This document shows, piece by piece, positions 46,279-58,497 of a DNA stretch of 64,000 bases. Numbering within the stretch: the stretch's first letter is position 1; the number at the start of each line of letters is the position of its first letter. This stretch comes from Gymnopus androsaceus JB14 (Eukaryota; Basidiomycota; Agaricomycetes; Agaricales; Omphalotaceae): the NCBI GenBank assembly GCA_009733575.1, contig ML769386.1:604033-668032 (forward strand), given 5' to 3'. The translations under genes were made by a program, and so were the position numbers. Under the pieces are notes generated by a model, which worked only from the letters and a program-made list of their open reading frames with translations, ran no database searches and was not told the DNA's origin.

Positions 46279-49037
46279 GGCACAGGAAGTTTATGAGAAG
46301 CAGACGTGGTTCATGATATGGTGGAGACGTTGTTGAAGAGTGTCAGGAATTTATATCCCTGCTATATGTAATGAATCCGTGAGGGGTGAAAGCCCGGATA
46401 AGCAAGAATAAGATACGATCTGTCCAATCTTTTCTATAAACGGGATTGTCCGATCAAGATTTTTTTGCACGTTGTTCTGGGTCTTTGCAAACACGAAATT
46501 TGGCGAAATGAATCAAGATAGTGAAAAGACCGAAGACGATAAATAGGCGGGTAAGTGGTTCTGATAGGCTGCGGGCATAGTTTGACAAACCGTTAAGCGT
46601 CGTTGGGATGATGGAGTGGGTTGGTGCCAGGATTCGAGTACAATCGACTGGGATCAGTCATAGTACAGTAATCCAACAGGTGGCCAACGTAAGAGCGGAC
46701 AAGATAAACTATGAGAAACTCATCTTACGGTGAAGGGGCGTCCCAGGTTCCAGATTAACGTCCTGTCCTGGTTCGGTCTAAACTAAAGCTTAATTTTTAG
46801 AAAATGATTTTACTTCCCCACAACAGTGACATGCCCAGAAAGTCAATTTGAATCATAATCATCGGATTTCTGATCCGAGAGGTCAGGTGATGCATTTCTA
46901 ATGCTCTACTTTTGCGCATACGAAAACTCTCCAAGCTATGTAGTGCGTTTTATAATGCCACATAATGCTCTCAATTTCTAGATATCGGAGAGTGCTGGGG
47001 AGACTATCTCTCCCTTGACTATTGCATGGGACTATTTAGTAATGCACACCGCGTATTTCTTCGAATTCGTAGGAGCCGATCTCCCTATCACTGCGTTTGG
47101 ACCCGGAGCCTCGTTAACTGGTCTTTTGGGAATGAATGTACGCTAAGCCCTGTGTACTTCAACTCTGGTAGGCTCCGATGCAGTTAATTAATCCTTCTGA
47201 GAGCCAATCCGTCTTGCGGGACTCGCCTCCTTCCTGGTCACAGTTCTCGGTTGGTTCTCGGGTTCCGAAAATAGGTCAAAATACGAAAAGTCGGGTTTTT
47301 TTGCTCCTAGACATCTGGCGAAGATCTCATGACGGTTTGACGGTTGTTATAAATGAGGGAGATTTTTAAACTTACCTCACGCGCCTCTGTGCCTTCGCTT
47401 TGAAGTGTCAGCTTGTGTCAACTACCTCCCATCTCTTTGTACAGCGGAAAGGCGGCGGAACTAGGCTTGTAATACTTATTTTCTTTCCCCACATGATGAA
47501 CCTTGGGTCGTTCTTACGTGTAACATTGTTCGGCCACAATTGATTCATTTAACCCAACCTTTCCCATCCTGTTTCAGGCTCGCTTCGTATGCTACTTAAC
47601 TGGTCTGTGAGCACGAGCCAAACCACTTGGAAACCAGTCGCTTTCGGACACCATGATCGGGCGGTGCATCTTTTCCACAACTAGAGTCAACAACCGAGAA
47701 GGAAGGTGACGACCAAGAGTCGACGAATCCAAATACGACCGTGTCATGGTTCAAAGTTAAAACGCGCACGTTGATTTCGTGCCTTTTAGGACGAGGAAAA
47801 TTCAAGAATAATTTGGAGAATAATACTAATGGGCACTCTACTCCTTCTGCGAAATTCACTTCGTATCCACCATGCTCTTTCCTATGCTAGTGTTTCCTGA
47901 AGCCTTCTTTGGCAGGTATCCTTAGAGCCTGAGGGTGTGTCAGATTGATTTTGTACTGTTGGAACAGACTGATATAAGCTGCTTATTGCAGCTGCCTGTG
48001 GCGGAACGCTCAAGTAGCATGTCATGATTCTGCTCATCAAGATCCGGTGCCGTCTGGGCTTGTTCGAATACACCGCCTGTTATAGGAGGCAAGGAACACA
48101 CGAGAGAATTATGTATGCTCTGATCTCCAACTTTCAGCCTGTAAGCATTGCCTAGTAGGACGCTTCTTTTCGGCAAGGCCTGAGTCCTCAAATCTTCAAC
48201 GCTCAAGGGCGAACCCCTCAGACTCATAATTCTGCATCGTGTGTGTGTTTCCTAACTTACGGCAGTTTTTGACCGTTGCAGGAGTATGTAGAGAACTCTA
48301 CAAACCTAAAGCGCTCAACCGACCCCAGTGGCTCGATCCCGCCAGGAAAGTCTTGCAGACTCGGCAGAGGTCCGCTTGTGTAAAAATGAACGCGACTGCG
48401 TGAGCTTGATTTATTTGATTTTATGTCTGAATTATCTCAATCGGCGCATACAACTAATACAGGCATGCGTCGAAACAGACCTCAAACTGTCAACCACAAC
48501 TGATCATGAATACAATACTTCATGAAATAAATGTCCGTGAAGTATTTTGGCGGAGCCTAAGCGGCATTTTACAAAGTCTCTGCGACTCGTCCGTTGTCGC
48601 CGTTCCATTCAAGTGACTGGGAGGCGAAGATCTCAGCCCATAAGGAAGGAGCGATACAGCGCTAGCAGGAAACTAAGTAAGTACCTTACTTGAATTTTCA
48701 AGTTGAGTAAATATTAGGTGTCAATAAAAAACCGGTATATGCTATATAGATCGTCGTCGGACTCAGCGACTCAGTCCCCAGATCCCTTTAGAGGCTAGTA
48801 GCGCTAGTTTCAGACTAGATGATTTTTTAAAACTCAGCCAGAGTGGGACAATACTAGAACGCTTAAGCGGTTAAAATTTTATTGATTTTGGAGATGCTAC
48901 GAACCTCTTGGCATTGTAGTATGTAGATGGAAAGACACACCAGGACAAGTGGGCTTGAAAAATGAAATTTCCCTACATATAATTATTATACATACTCTAT
49001 TGAAACAAATTGTAATGTGCGTGCAGCGGCAGCTCCT
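46279..49037. other. Gene-poor 2.7-kb region; one doubtful open frame
   Basis: No clear gene. A minus-strand frame at 47940-48227 (95 codons), with an overlapping frame at 47882-48073 of Pro/Gln/Ser-rich composition, could be a broken or small gene, but there is no family match and no clean splice. Two or more stretches (47030-47350) look like degraded repeats. Confidence 0.3.
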
Positions 49038-50087
49038 CTACCAACATCCCACAGCCCCATTCATCCTCCCAAGCCAATCACTATGCAAATCTAAATCTAT
49101 GCAAATTTTTTCCGGGTCCTGACTGCGCTCTTTCAGAGTAACGCATACGCCCTGCCGGCTTTTCGATACCTCATCAATCTCCTTCAGCCGCTCCATCATC
49201 AGCAAGTCCTTCTTTGCTGAGCTGCCTGTCACACCTGGTCGCATAGGCAAAGGCATGAATCCAGGCTGAAGGACAAGTGACTGCAGCTTAGAAGGTAGGA
49301 TTGGAGGTAGCCGTGCAAGCGAAATGCTACTCTGCTTGGTGTCGTCGTCGTTGTGACTAGAAGAGTGTTCTTCCAGTGCGCTTTTCACTTCCTCGACAAA
49401 TGATCCTGCCATCAAAAGTCCCGAGACACGAAGATGCGTCAGAGATGGAAAGCATTCGTCTAGAGAGGAAAGCTGAAGGAGTCCATAAGGATTACGATTG
49501 CCGCTTAGATGCAACCGCTCAAGCATAGGCATGAAAGAAGCGTTGGCACAACTCGAAACCGATTCCGAGCTCAGGTTAGCCTGGTCAGGGACAGGAAGCT
49601 CGTTCGGAGACATGGGACTTGGAAAAGGATAGAACCCGTGTATTGTCAATTCGGTTAGGACGGGAAAAGAGTGCCTGTACAGCTGCCCGAAAACGGATGT
49701 ACCGAAGATGTGATTATGGTAGATGAAGGTGAGAGATTGAAGGGTTTCTGCGGCGGTACGGAGGATACAGAATAACTGATTTATGGTATCACGTTCTGTA
49801 ATATCCGCCTGAGTGTCAGATTGGGTGAGGGAGATGTAAACGTGTAGAATTCTCCACAAATGAGCCGGTGTGTTACTGTGCTCGAGAAGACGCAGCTCCT
49901 GATGGAAGCGTTTAACATCAAGCCTAGTAGTGAGCGTAACGCAGCTGAATTTTAAGGGAATGCATATGTTATGAAAGAGGTGGGATACGCGGAGTAACGA
50001 TCGCAGAGTCGTTCCCGAGTCGAGAGTTGTGGTAAGAGTGAAGATTTGAGCTAGAAGTTCCACTGGAAGAAGCGGCAAGGAGCCCAT
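49038..50087 (-). CDS. F-box protein with leucine-rich C-terminal part
   Basis: Single exon, 349 residues, unusual in this intron-rich window. The N-terminal GSLPLLPVELLAQIFTLTTT and SLLRVSHLFHNICIPLKFSC form an F-box (LP-x-E-L-L-x-x-IF ... L-R-V-S), the part that binds Skp1 in SCF ubiquitin ligases. The rest contains loosely spaced leucine-rich segments (LERLHLSGNRNPYGLLQLSS, FPSLTHLRVSGLL, LQSLVLQPGF) likely to form an LRR-like substrate-binding domain. Large numbers of diverse F-box proteins of this kind are typical of mushrooms. The start is the first Met before the F-box. Substrate unknown. Confidence 0.83.
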   Translation of the reverse strand: MGSLPLLPVELLAQIFTLTTTLDSGTTLRSLLRVSHLFHNICIPLKFSCVTLTTRLDVKRFHQELRLLEHSNTPAHLWRILHVYISLTQSDTQADITERDTINQLFCILRTAAETLQSLTFIYHNHIFGTSVFGQLYRHSFPVLTELTIHGFYPFPSPMSPNELPVPDQANLSSESVSSCANASFMPMLERLHLSGNRNPYGLLQLSSLDECFPSLTHLRVSGLLMAGSFVEEVKSALEEHSSSHNDDDTKQSSISLARLPPILPSKLQSLVLQPGFMPLPMRPGVTGSSAKKDLLMMERLKEIDEVSKSRQGVCVTLKERSQDPEKICIDLDLHSDWLGRMNGAVGCW

Positions 50088-50622
50088 TATAAAGAAAGGC
50101 CTTCAGGTGAAGATACGGTGTCGATAGCACACCAAGAAGGTTGAGAGGCAAAAAGCGCGCGCATGTGTTGGGTGTAAACGACTCGAACGAATCATGATGT
50201 TCTATGGCGAGCAAATGTCGACATTCATTTCGCGAAAGACAGAAATCACGTGATGGTTTAGTTTGCTGCTTAGTGATAAAATTCGATAATTCGACTTTGG
50301 AGACTATATAAATCGCTTCAGAACGAGATTCGTGCACTTGATTGTGATACATCAACCATTGCCCAACAGTGTTGGAGAATTTTAGAGGAAGCCGGGGGAT
50401 GGAGAAGGCCATCGAGCGGATGCAGTCTACTTCCTCAAGAAATGAGATGCGTGAAGGAAGAAGAGAAAGAAAAGGGTCATATTACAAGTATACTGTGGCA
50501 CAGTGCTCCATTAATTTATGGCTTCAGATGCACGTGCCAAGGGCCGGAATTTTCTCGAATCCCGTCTTCGGTGGAACTCAGGCGCGCGCGTATTTTACTT
50601 TCTTTTCAACCAACTTTCAGCG
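50088..50622. other. Intergenic between divergent F-box and cyclophilin genes
   Basis: Shared upstream region. In the cyclophilin frame 35 codons are open upstream of the chosen start, but they are not conserved in character and are read as 5' UTR. Confidence 0.4.
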
Positions 50623-52178
50623 ATGGGAGCAGAGGCTCAGAGACCCATAACCTATTTCGATATCTCGATTGGCGGATCGCCAATCGGACGTATCATCTTT
50701 TCTCTATATGCTGACCTTGTACCAAAAACAGCGGAGAATTTTCGTACATCGATTCATTTTGTTGATGTACATATACTGATTCTTCTGGACTAGGTGCGCT
50801 TTGCACTGGAGAGAAAGGCACGGGCCAATCGGGGAAGATTTAACATACCAGGGCAGTGGCTTTCACAGGGTGATCAAGGAGTAGGTCAAAGTACATCTCG
50901 TTCACGAAGCAGTTACTAACGCTGATGCTAGTTTCATGTGTCAAGGAGGCGATTTTACAATGGGTAATTATTCAAGGTCACTGTTTGTCCATTATTAATT
51001 TTGAACGAACAGGAAACGGAACGGGAGGGGAATCGATTTACGGAGAAAAGTTTGAAGATGAGGCCTTTCCCGTAAAACATACCAAACCATTTCTTCTTTC
51101 AATGGCAAACGCCGGACCCAACGTAATTTTCGACATCTTTCTTTTCTTGATCCCTGAGTCAGTTCTGACTTGTGCGTTGTACATAGACCAATGGGAGTCA
51201 ATTTTTCATCACCACAAAAGGTATGTAGAGGAAGGGGTAACACACCGTCTTCTGTATAATAATGTCTCTATTGCAGAGACGCCACATTTGGATGGAAAGC
51301 ACGTCGTCTTTGGAGAGGTTATTCGGGGCAAATCATTAGGTATGAAATTGACGAGTAAATTCCAAGATTCTTGCTGATGAAATCGTAGTCCGTCAGATCG
51401 AGCATTTCCCGACTGCCTCTGGTGATGCACCGGCTGCCCCGATTGTAATTGATGCGTGTGGTGAACTTGCACCCGACGATCCTTCATTGACTGAGGTACC
51501 AGCTAACGCTGACCCATATGAGGACTACCCAGATGACGATGACCATGACGTCTCTAAACCCGAAGTCGCCCTTGAAATTGCCAAAGCAATCCGCGAAAGT
51601 GGAAACAAGCTATTCAAGGAAGGCAAGACAGTTGATGCCCTGGCTAAATACCAGAGTATGTCATAATATTGCCACTGAGCATGTTCTGTCACTGATCACT
51701 TTTTTCGACCATGAAGAATCTATCCGTTACCTGGATGTTCACCGAATCCTTCCTGATGATGCACCGCCCGAGCTCGCTGACTCCTACAAAGCCCTTCTTT
51801 CTCCTCTCCTTCTCAACTCGGCTCTTGCTGCTGTTCGAGCTCAACCTCCCTCCGCCTTCAATGCTGAAACTGCCGTGAAGAGTGCTACGCGTGCTCTCAC
51901 CACGCTTGAACTTAACAACGCAGACAAAGGTTTTCTTTTCTTCCTTTTTTGGTCGCTTTTGTCATTACTGATGATGAACTTTAGCCAAGGCCCTTTACCG
52001 TCGCGCCCTTGCCCAGATCATGTTAAAAGATGACGAGAACGCGGAGAGGGACCTTATCGAAGCCAGTAAACTCGTTTCCGATGACCAAGCCATCGCAGGG
52101 GAGCTTGCTCGCGTTCGAAATACAAAGAAAGAGAAGCGGGACAAGGAGAAGAAGGCTTATAGTAAAATGTTCAGTTAG
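50623..52178 (+). CDS. CPR6: Cyclophilin-40 type peptidyl-prolyl isomerase with TPR domain
   Basis: Prolyl isomerase and Hsp90 co-chaperone. The cyclophilin domain reads [97 protein letters not shown] and [20 protein letters not shown]. The active-site residues FHR, Q-x-[17 protein letters not shown] and LDGKHVVFG are intact. After a linker ending [13 protein letters not shown] comes the TPR part: [66 protein letters not shown] and [20 protein letters not shown]. The basic C-terminus is [15 protein letters not shown]. The gene was annotated from Met 50623, which matches the family N-terminus. The symbol is by family; orthology to yeast Cpr6 versus Cpr7 is not resolved. Confidence 0.92.
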
Positions 52179-52305
52179 GTACAATATCCTTACGATTTAA
52201 GTGGCAAATGCGAATAGAACGTGAAGTTATATATTGTATAAGTTATCCAAGGTCCTTCCATTACTGTGGGTATAGAGAACGTAGGAATGTACGAGTAATG
52301 CGAGA

Positions 52306-55300
52306 TTATTGAATGAAGAACATGATGAATTTCTGATATCCTAGCGGAGAGATAGTAGTGTTCGTCGGTAAAGTAAAGTCCTTTCGAAGAAAGCCGAAAA
52401 AGATCGGTGCAAAGGAAGCAGCTGGACAGAGACCGTAAACAGAGATGTAAGGATCTGAACGTAGCAAACGCACCGATTGTCTCAGCTTTGACATCTGGAG
52501 TCATTGAGCTCTGAACAAGGTAATGGATGAACGCTGTCACAGATATCCAAACCTAAGTATCAATTCCGGTGAGATACGTCCTAAGGAGAAAATGAAACGG
52601 GCTTACATTGACGGCTTCGGGTGGAAACGAGTCCAAAATCTGAAAGCAAACACCAATGGTCAGGTAACCATGACCAAAAACCCACTCGTAGGCGTCTATA
52701 TACGCACCTCGAATGCCTCATCGCGATTTGCTGCTGCCATACATCTCCCGTGCAATTCCCTGGGGACAATGCATTCCGGTAACGACTTTAAAAGGTCGGT
52801 CAATGCACCTCCGAATGCAATTGAGATTGACCGCTCCCTCGACTCGTGCGAATAAGGGAATTCGTCGCCAGTATCCAGATGCTGCACATATGTTTAACTA
52901 ATATGTTTCAGTGGCAATACTAAGGTAAAACATACCTCCCGGATATTATCGACTATCTCTGGGTCTGGTTCCGCGATGAAGAGCTCGTCCTATATGATCT
53001 TTTAAGAGCGAATCATATTCAAGAAAGAAAAGCCACGAACTGCAAGATGGGTACAGGTCATCAGCCAATTGACCAGCCGCATTATTTCTCTCGGTGCGTT
53101 GATAGCTCTGTCTTCACCTAGAAGATCGTTATGCGACTTCATCGCGCGTATTGGCCCCGGAAGCTGCGTCAATCGTGATAGCTTATTGGCAAAGCAAGTG
53201 TATTCTAAGCAAGAAGTAAGGTTGATTAGCACGGATTAAGCCTCGTTCGCAAGACCTACGGTATCTGGCAGATACAGCGACGAAATAATCCTTGCCCGTT
53301 ATAGTGTGTATTATCAACGTGCAAGTTAGATCTCTTGGTCCTAGGTTTAGGCGAGAGGCCATATCGCTATCGATAAATGCGGTAAGCGTGATCTCGATAC
53401 CTTCGCTCGGCAGCAACAATCCGTTCGTATGGGATGCAGACAACCATTCTGGGTCTACGAGTGTAAGCATCAGTATGGATCCGTTTTGAATGATACTGAA
53501 TGGAACGCACAGGCCTCGCTGTGGACTTCTATAGGGACAAAGCGAAACGCAAGTGGAACCTGTAGTGATTGTCAATCTTCTGAGTTCGTTCATGATAAAT
53601 CTTGACAGTTACTTTTCCGCAGTTGTGGAACGTGAAGCTTGTGCTTTTTTTGGATTTGTAACTGAAGGTAGTTGTCAGTAAAGCCGTATGATAAGAATTG
53701 CATCCAGCTCGCACAAGATGTCACCGAAATCAATCGAGGTATTGCTAAGTTTAGCTTTCGCTCTTCCATGCATTTCTTCCATGCCTTGCACTTGCCGGAA
53801 AAGACTCGCTGCAGTAGCATGCAGCTGGTTCTTGTCGTAGAAATCAACCTATATCTCATCGAGTAAGCGAGAGCTCATGAGAACGCCTGCCAATCCTTAC
53901 CTCCACTTCGAAATCTGATGATAGCGGCCTGTGGTCACTCATCGTAATTTCTGCATGACCGGAATAGGAACGCTGATTCACTCTGGCTGTCAAAGAAGAG
54001 AACGTGTATAGAATGCGATCCGTCCATGCTGGTTTTCGTCTGAAAAGAGATGAGTATTCGAAAGCACCTGCAGCGGTTAAACGTACTTGACATCGTACCC
54101 CAAGTCATCGACAGAGATGCCACTACCGAAACGGTATGTGCTACAACAGAACGTTACAATAATGAAAAAGAAATATGGATATGCAGAGCTCACGGCAGAT
54201 GTGTTATCTCATGCTCAAAGAAGACATCAAACGCCTTTTTATCTCTCATGGCTGTTTTGAGCTGGAAAGACATTTAGAATCAATCTTGCAACACAAAAAC
54301 ATATAGGGCACCTGGTCATAATGCAATAATATATCGTGTTTGTCCTTCCAGCTCTCCGATTGAAGAAGAGTCCGAACATCTGCATCGGGAAGGTCAATGC
54401 GGTAGTTGAGATCTGTGAATAAGTTATAAGTGGGATGCCAGGAGTTATATGCACGTACGTACCTCCCTGAAGCACACAGTCGATTCCTTAGTTATAAACT
54501 TACACTATTGGAGCACATTCACTCACCATCCAAAACAAAATGTCACTCTCAAAAACTCCAAACTTTTCTGGCACTGTCACTAGACTCTGCGAAAGGGCCA
54601 TGCCCTTCGGCATTTTCGGATTACCTTCGTTATCTTGAGCTGGTAAAACACTAATACTGGCCTTTGTACCACCATTAACATTCGCTTCCGGAGCTGAAGA
54701 AGCAGCTAAAACACTCGAATCGAATGTCAAACGCTTTGTAAGATCATGAAAATCTGCGTTTCGCTTGTCGACCATGTCGTCAAAAGCTGCAAGGTGAGAA
54801 ACGACGAAGGTGATAACCGTTGCTCCAGGCGATTCGATCTCATGATGGTGTTCAAGTACTGGAAGTGGCTAATGCGGAATCGAGAGCGTCAAGGCTTGAT
54901 ATTGGCGGTGTAAAAGTCAAGCGTATCGCTGTTCCTCCTTTGTTTCCCTACATAAGGAACTTTTCATCAATGTTTTTTTTTCCAGTGTTGTCGTTCAATA
55001 GACATACCATCAGTCCCATTATGCCTGCTCCAACAGTAGAAGATAGGATATCTGAGAAACACGCTATCAAAGACTTCTTGACAATGATGATGATCAGCAT
55101 GCCAACCAGTTGCTTCGAGGCGAGCTTCACGCGGATATTCAATGTACGCGAGACGAGAATAATCCAAAATACTCACCATTTCATAAATCTCTGCTTTTTC
55201 TCCTAGAGCTGCGAAAATGGCCGCAGTCCAAGCGTCCTCCCTCACTGTGGACGTCGAGTATAATAGTGCTTCCGTAGACAAATCAAGCTCTTCAAACCCC

Positions 55301-56954
55301 AAAACAAAGACATCAGGATCCGCATTAGACTCATTCAACGTTGGATCCTTCACTAATATGAATGGTTGGGACCTCCGGCGGGGTAAGAGGGATCAAGATG
55401 GCTGGATTAGATGGTATTATATTCGAAGAGGGGTTTAAGGTGGATGCAAGAGATACGCGATCTGCATCGTCGGTAGTGGCAGGCGAAAGTGTGAATGACG
55501 ACGCCCTGTTGGTAGAATTGGCAAGCGAGAAGGTTGATGCGGTAGATGGGTTATACATCGCATTCTTAGACGCTGCGGAGGAGTACGATCGTGACGAGAA
55601 TGAAGAGGATGTCGATATAGAGGAGTCCGAGGCTATGAACACCAAAACGTTAGCGCATTAATTAACGGTTAATTCGCAGAACCCACCTTGAAAAACACCT
55701 TGAGACTCGAAAGGATCCTTCACTACTTCACCCATGGATAAGGGCGAAATTTCCTTGACAGTGGGCAGGAACCCGGCTCACGGCTTTTGCCCACAGTACT
55801 CCCTCTCACCCAAGCTGCTAAGTCTTGTGAGGGCATCTTTCCGTTGACATTGAATGTTCCGAGGCGAAAGCTAAACAGTCGAATTAGCATGAGATATTGC
55901 CTAGAGAATGAATATATACTTACTTTAATCTGACCCTTCCTTTTCTACATTGAGTTCGTGCTCGCACACGAGCCCATTCGTCTCTAATGAGTACAATATC
56001 CGTGTCATCACCTGGTACCCCTGCGCCGGCAGGAGAAAGGCGACTGATGAGAGGTCGGCGGATTTCTCGTAGATCAGGGAAAGATGATGGCACTGCGTTA
56101 ACGGATGAGGTTGGATGGATAAGGGGGAGAATAACGACTGACAAGAGGGTATATAAATGCCACCCGCGGTATAGTCTGCGAGCCAAGAGAACGTTTGGGT
56201 GGGTGACATCGCTTCAGGAACAATATCTGATGATTGGACTTAGTATATACCCTTCCGAAGATACAGAACGTTCACTGCACCTGAAATCTCCTTTAGTCGC
56301 CTGCACTCGGCGAGTACGTCCTTCAGCCCCGATATATCAGACGTTGCTAGATCCAAAGGTTCGCTGCCAATCAACGTATGGCCTGGATGAATTGTCACCT
56401 TGAAGCCAGACGATCGACGCTGGCTATTGAGACCCAAAGTTTCCTGTTCCAACTGAGCCATTGTGATCGTAAAATCTCCATATACTGGAAACACGCGGTG
56501 TATTTCGAGCTCATTACTCGTAGAAGGAAATGATTTTGCTTTAAGAATGAAGACGCTGTGAAGTTGTTGGTTGAAATGTTTCCATAATGAAAGTGGCTTA
56601 AACTTACCTGCCCTCCTCCCATCCGTCAATTTCATCTTTATGCGTTACAACTGCAACAATCCTCTTGTGTCGCGAAGCTAAAGTCGTAGCGGTACTACCT
56701 GATTCGTCTGCGTCTTTTGTTGAACTCGGGTGTATATAGCAAATAGCATTCCAGAATAAACTTGATTGCGTCTGTGGGTCGTAAAAGCAGTCTAATTGAA
56801 TTGTCCAGTTCCAGCCATGCTGAAGCCTTTGGAAAGTATCGACGGTCGTCGATAGTCGACAATCAAGAGGAGATCGAAATGCCGTAAGCCCCTGAACTAC
56901 ATGAGCGCTAATAGTAGTAGCCGCCTGAAACGGGCCGTTCGTAGCGCGCGAGCC
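52306..56954 (-). CDS. OCRL/INPP5B-type inositol polyphosphate 5-phosphatase
   Basis: Removes the 5-phosphate from PI(4,5)P2 and related inositol phosphates. The N-terminal region (HKRIVAVVTHKDEIDGWEE, EIHRVFPVYGDFTITMAQLE, VTIHPGHTLIGSEPLDLATS) is a fungus-specific domain. The catalytic domain follows: LRLGTFNVNGK, FEELDLSTEALLYSTSTVRE, ASKQLVGMLI, VSHLAAFDDMVDKRNADFHD, GDLNYRIDLPDADVRTLLQS, FGSGISVDDLGYDVKRKPAW, TDRILYTFSS and YSGHAEITMSDHRPLSSDFE. The core motifs GDLNYR, PAWTDRIL and SDHRP are intact. An ASH-type immunoglobulin-like domain (SIDFGDILSYGF ... HPEWLSA) and a degenerate RhoGAP-like domain (INAPREIMRLVNWLMT, FLRKDFTLP ... ISPLGYQKFIMFFI) complete the OCRL layout. Over 1,000 residues with many introns. 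The first exon and start codon are not resolved; the upper coordinate is where the coding sense is lost. Confidence 0.87.
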
Positions 56955-57673
56955 TTATATGTCAAGTCAAAGCAGGAAATACGAGTTCTTTGAAATTACT
57001 TGGTTGAATGGCTACGAGATGTCAAGCATTATGCACCATCAGTGGAAAAACTTCGTCTGTGAAAAAAAGCCTAAGCAGTAGGAGAAAGGTCTGAGTCCTC
57101 AAAGCCGGGTTTCATGCATTAATCAATGGAACCAGGCAAGGCAACGACTCGACAAATCCCACTACTTCCCTCAATTTTCGAGATGAACTCCAAGATGAAA
57201 GCTGCTGGCTGTGAGTTGCTTGGAAGATATGTATTCGTTCAATCTCGACCGGGAATAAAACTCATGCATATCAAATGGACGAGCCATATCATTGAATGAG
57301 AATATCGAGCTTAACAGAGAGATTTATGGGGTATTTGGACAGCATCCTGTGACACCGTCCGAAATGGAAACTTGATAAACATACGAGGGGAGCCCGGAAA
57401 CGTCGGTGCCTTCTTCCGGATGGACAAGGCTCGTCCTTGAGCTACAGTTGCAACTAGAAAACATCGGAGTCAGAGTCGTTCTAAGAAGGACGGTCTTCCC
57501 ATAAGTATCAGTTTGACGGTTGACCGACTTCAAAGTAAATAATTAAGCGCTCATGATTTGCTCCAATTGGCGCCAAACTAGTGCGCGCCTCACTTCATGA
57601 GCTCATTGCCTAATCGGGCTTGCAATGAGAAACAATGAGCAGCTTCCAAAGGTAGCGTTTTTGCCGAAATTAG
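56955..57673. other. Intergenic between divergent genes; missing first exon of the 5-phosphatase may be here
   Basis: Shared upstream region. The start codon of the minus-strand phosphatase should lie in the first few hundred bases. No other gene seen. Confidence 0.35.
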
Positions 57674-58497
57674 ATGGTCTTGTGGAAAAGCGTTTCAGAC
57701 GAACAATGGGAGGACCACCTGGATATAAAATCTTCAAGATATTGTACGCCATTCACCATTCCTTTCCACCCACTCCGAGAATATTGTGATATGCCTGTCA
57801 TGGTGAGTGCCACTGATTTACCACAGATTCTCAAACTCATGCTGTCCCAGTCACCGACTGCAATCCCTTTAAGTCTGGATAGTTCGGGATCGGAACAAGA
57901 TCTCCTGGAAAGCGATTCCATTTCCTCCGCGAACACAAGTTTCGATGAACATATTTTGACTGGCTTTGGTGATATCTCGCACTCGGAGATTAATTTCATG
58001 CCCAGCTTACCTTCTGAAATAATTGCCGAGAGATCTCCATCGCATCGTCGCAATGCTAAACGTCCTTTACCTCCCACATTTCGAAAGGCTACGGCGAAGA
58101 AGCTTGAGGTGGGTCGCAATCTCTGCTTCGCATATTTGAGCGAACTATTAACAAGAAAATGCTTTAGGAACTTGAGGATTTTACTTCCCTGTTTGAGAGC
58201 TTACGCGACCTACGAGATGAACGGAACGGTGAAAGCCCCAAGCCATTTGTGGATGCGGAGAAAGTTCAGCCAAGACTTCCGAGCAATAGAAAAGGAACCA
58301 TTCGAAAGATACCTGCTCCCTTGCAAATTAGCAAGGAAGCTAGTCAAGTGTCGACCGACCCTTCCTCGCCTATTTCTCCGTCGAAACCTTTTCGGGGTAG
58401 TGCGCCATTGCCAAGGCGTTCTCCTTTACCCCGGTGGGATTTGCTTGATTCGGACGTGTACCTCGAAGGGAAGCAGTACAAAATTCGTTCGTCGTGA
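57674..58497 (+). CDS. Small, mostly disordered hypothetical protein
   Basis: Exon 1 from Met 57674 (MVLWKSVSDEQWEDH) runs through ILKLMLSQSPTAIPLSLDSS, FDEHILTGFGDISHSEINFM and KRPLPPTFRKATAKKLE. A GT-AG intron (GTGGGT ... CTTTAG, about 58109-58169) joins to ELEDFTSLFESLRDLRDERN, KPFVDAEKVQPRLPSNRKGT, SPISPSKPFRGSAPLPRRSP and WDLLDSDVYLEGKQYKIRSS. Without the intron the frame leaves this pattern at once. About 250 residues, rich in Ser/Pro with one predicted helix at the junction. No family recognised. The true start could be one of several Met codons, and the first part of exon 1 may itself be 5' sequence. Confidence 0.6.

Noticed and set aside
47596..48227. Minus-strand frames that might form a small gene
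   Set aside because: Frames do not join through good splice signals and no family is recognised; mentioned only in the intergenic entry.
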